A stretch of DNA of 15,368 nt, from assembly GCA_001603615.1 (NCBI GenBank), contig LUZL01000096.1, forward strand, positions 1 to 15,368. Reading direction: 5' to 3'. Positions 14,830 through 15,368 of the stretch are shown here, one piece after another. A program made the translations under genes and the position numbers. Source of the DNA: Bacteroidales bacterium Bact_20 (GTDB lineage Bacteria; Bacteroidota; Bacteroidia; Bacteroidales; DTU049). Position 1 is the stretch's first letter. Every line of letters starts with the position of its first letter. The notes beneath the pieces are model-generated. The model was not told the origin of the DNA, searched no databases, and saw only the letters and a list, made by a program, of their open reading frames with translations.

Positions 14830-15368
14830 ATGTTTACAAGATATTCAAATTATTATTTAGAAGCAGGTGTAGATGAAGCTGGCAGAGGTTGCTTAGCAGG
14901 TCCAGTCTTTGCTGCTGCTGTCATTTTACCAGACCAATTCTCTCATCCTTTAATAAAAGATTCTAAAAAACTAACTGCTAAAGAGCGTGAAGCAGCTAGA
15001 AAAATCATAGAAGCCAATGCTATCAGTTATGCTGTAGCTCAGATACCTAATGAGATAATAGATGAGGTGAATATACTGCAAGCTACTATGATGGCTATGC
15101 ATAGAGCATTAGCTCTATTAAATATACAACCAGAATTTATCGTGATCGACGGTAATTATTTCATCCGATATAGAGAGCTTCCTTACCAAACTATCAAAAA
15201 AGCTGATAATACTTATTATCATGTGGCAGCAGCCTCTATTCTAGCAAAAACATATAGAGATGAATATATGACTATGCTACACGATGACTATCCGATGTAT
15301 CAATGGGCAAAAAATAAAGGCTATCCCACTAAAGCTCACAGACTAGCAATAGAAAAATATGGCACTAC
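14830..15368 (+). CDS. rnhB: Ribonuclease HII (3' partial)
   Basis: This enzyme cuts the RNA strand of RNA/DNA hybrids and removes single ribonucleotides misincorporated into DNA. The first 179 codons are present and the window ends inside the gene; about 15-25 residues are probably missing, judging from the usual 195-210. The signature GVDEAGRGCLAGPV (13-26) gives catalytic D15 and E16. D107 (VIDGNY) and D144 (AKTYRDEYM) complete the metal-binding set. KDSKKLT (43-49) and the late NKGYPTKAH (162-170) are also family-typical. The frame is open with no defects. The ATG was chosen because it gives the usual short N-terminus before the DEAGRG motif. The gene sits directly after the adhesin remnant and probably has its own promoter. 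Confidence 0.95.
   Translation, partial: MFTRYSNYYLEAGVDEAGRGCLAGPVFAAAVILPDQFSHPLIKDSKKLTAKEREAARKIIEANAISYAVAQIPNEIIDEVNILQATMMAMHRALALLNIQPEFIVIDGNYFIRYRELPYQTIKKADNTYYHVAAASILAKTYRDEYMTMLHDDYPMYQWAKNKGYPTKAHRLAIEKYGT

Overview
The window looks like chromosomal DNA of a very AT-rich member of the Bacteroidota (G+C under one third by eye). Evidence: Bacteroidota-type promoter boxes (TTTG-N19-TAnnTTTG) with no good Shine-Dalgarno sites, a GldN-like lipoprotein, a DUF6150-type YKYDA repeat protein, and a decayed Ig/PKD-type surface adhesin. I cannot name genus or species. No rRNA, tRNA, CRISPR array or riboswitch was recognised.

Layout. 1-3405: two tandem, clearly paralogous exported proteins of unknown function; the first is cut by the window edge and its real start lies about 40 nt upstream. 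3426-4982: a tandem-domain universal stress protein and phosphatidylserine synthase (pssA), closely spaced on the same strand. 5107-6916 (minus strand): a short PglC-type sugar-phosphate transferase and a DegT-family sugar aminotransferase overlapping by 20 nt, probably making and loading an amino-deoxysugar onto a lipid carrier. 7057-9568 (plus strand): a membrane-anchored PASTA protein, a lipoprotein with two GldN-like repeats, and a PflX-like radical SAM protein that overlaps it by 14 nt. 9611-10360: a GT2 glycosyltransferase. 10372-10710 (minus): a small exported protein with six YKYDA repeats. 10877-12782: mannose-1-phosphate guanylyltransferase and a membrane J-domain protein. 12824-13900: an IS1595-like insertion element with imperfect 22-bp inverted ends and a transposase whose catalytic triad looks altered. 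14105-14825: fragments of a dead surface-adhesin gene. 14830 to the end: RNase HII (rnhB), cut by the window edge.

How it fits together. Much of the window concerns the cell envelope: phospholipid synthesis (pssA), nucleotide-sugar and glycan assembly (PglC-like, DegT, GT2, GDP-mannose supply), and exported or lipidated proteins. The glycan genes are scattered rather than in one locus. Six genes share a distinctive start architecture, with a TAnnTTTG/A box only 8-13 nt before the ATG, which predicts near-leaderless mRNAs. I do not see a clearly new defence or mobile system. The best leads are the paralogous exported pair, the GldN-like lipoprotein/radical SAM overlap, the catalytically odd transposase, and the short-leader promoters.
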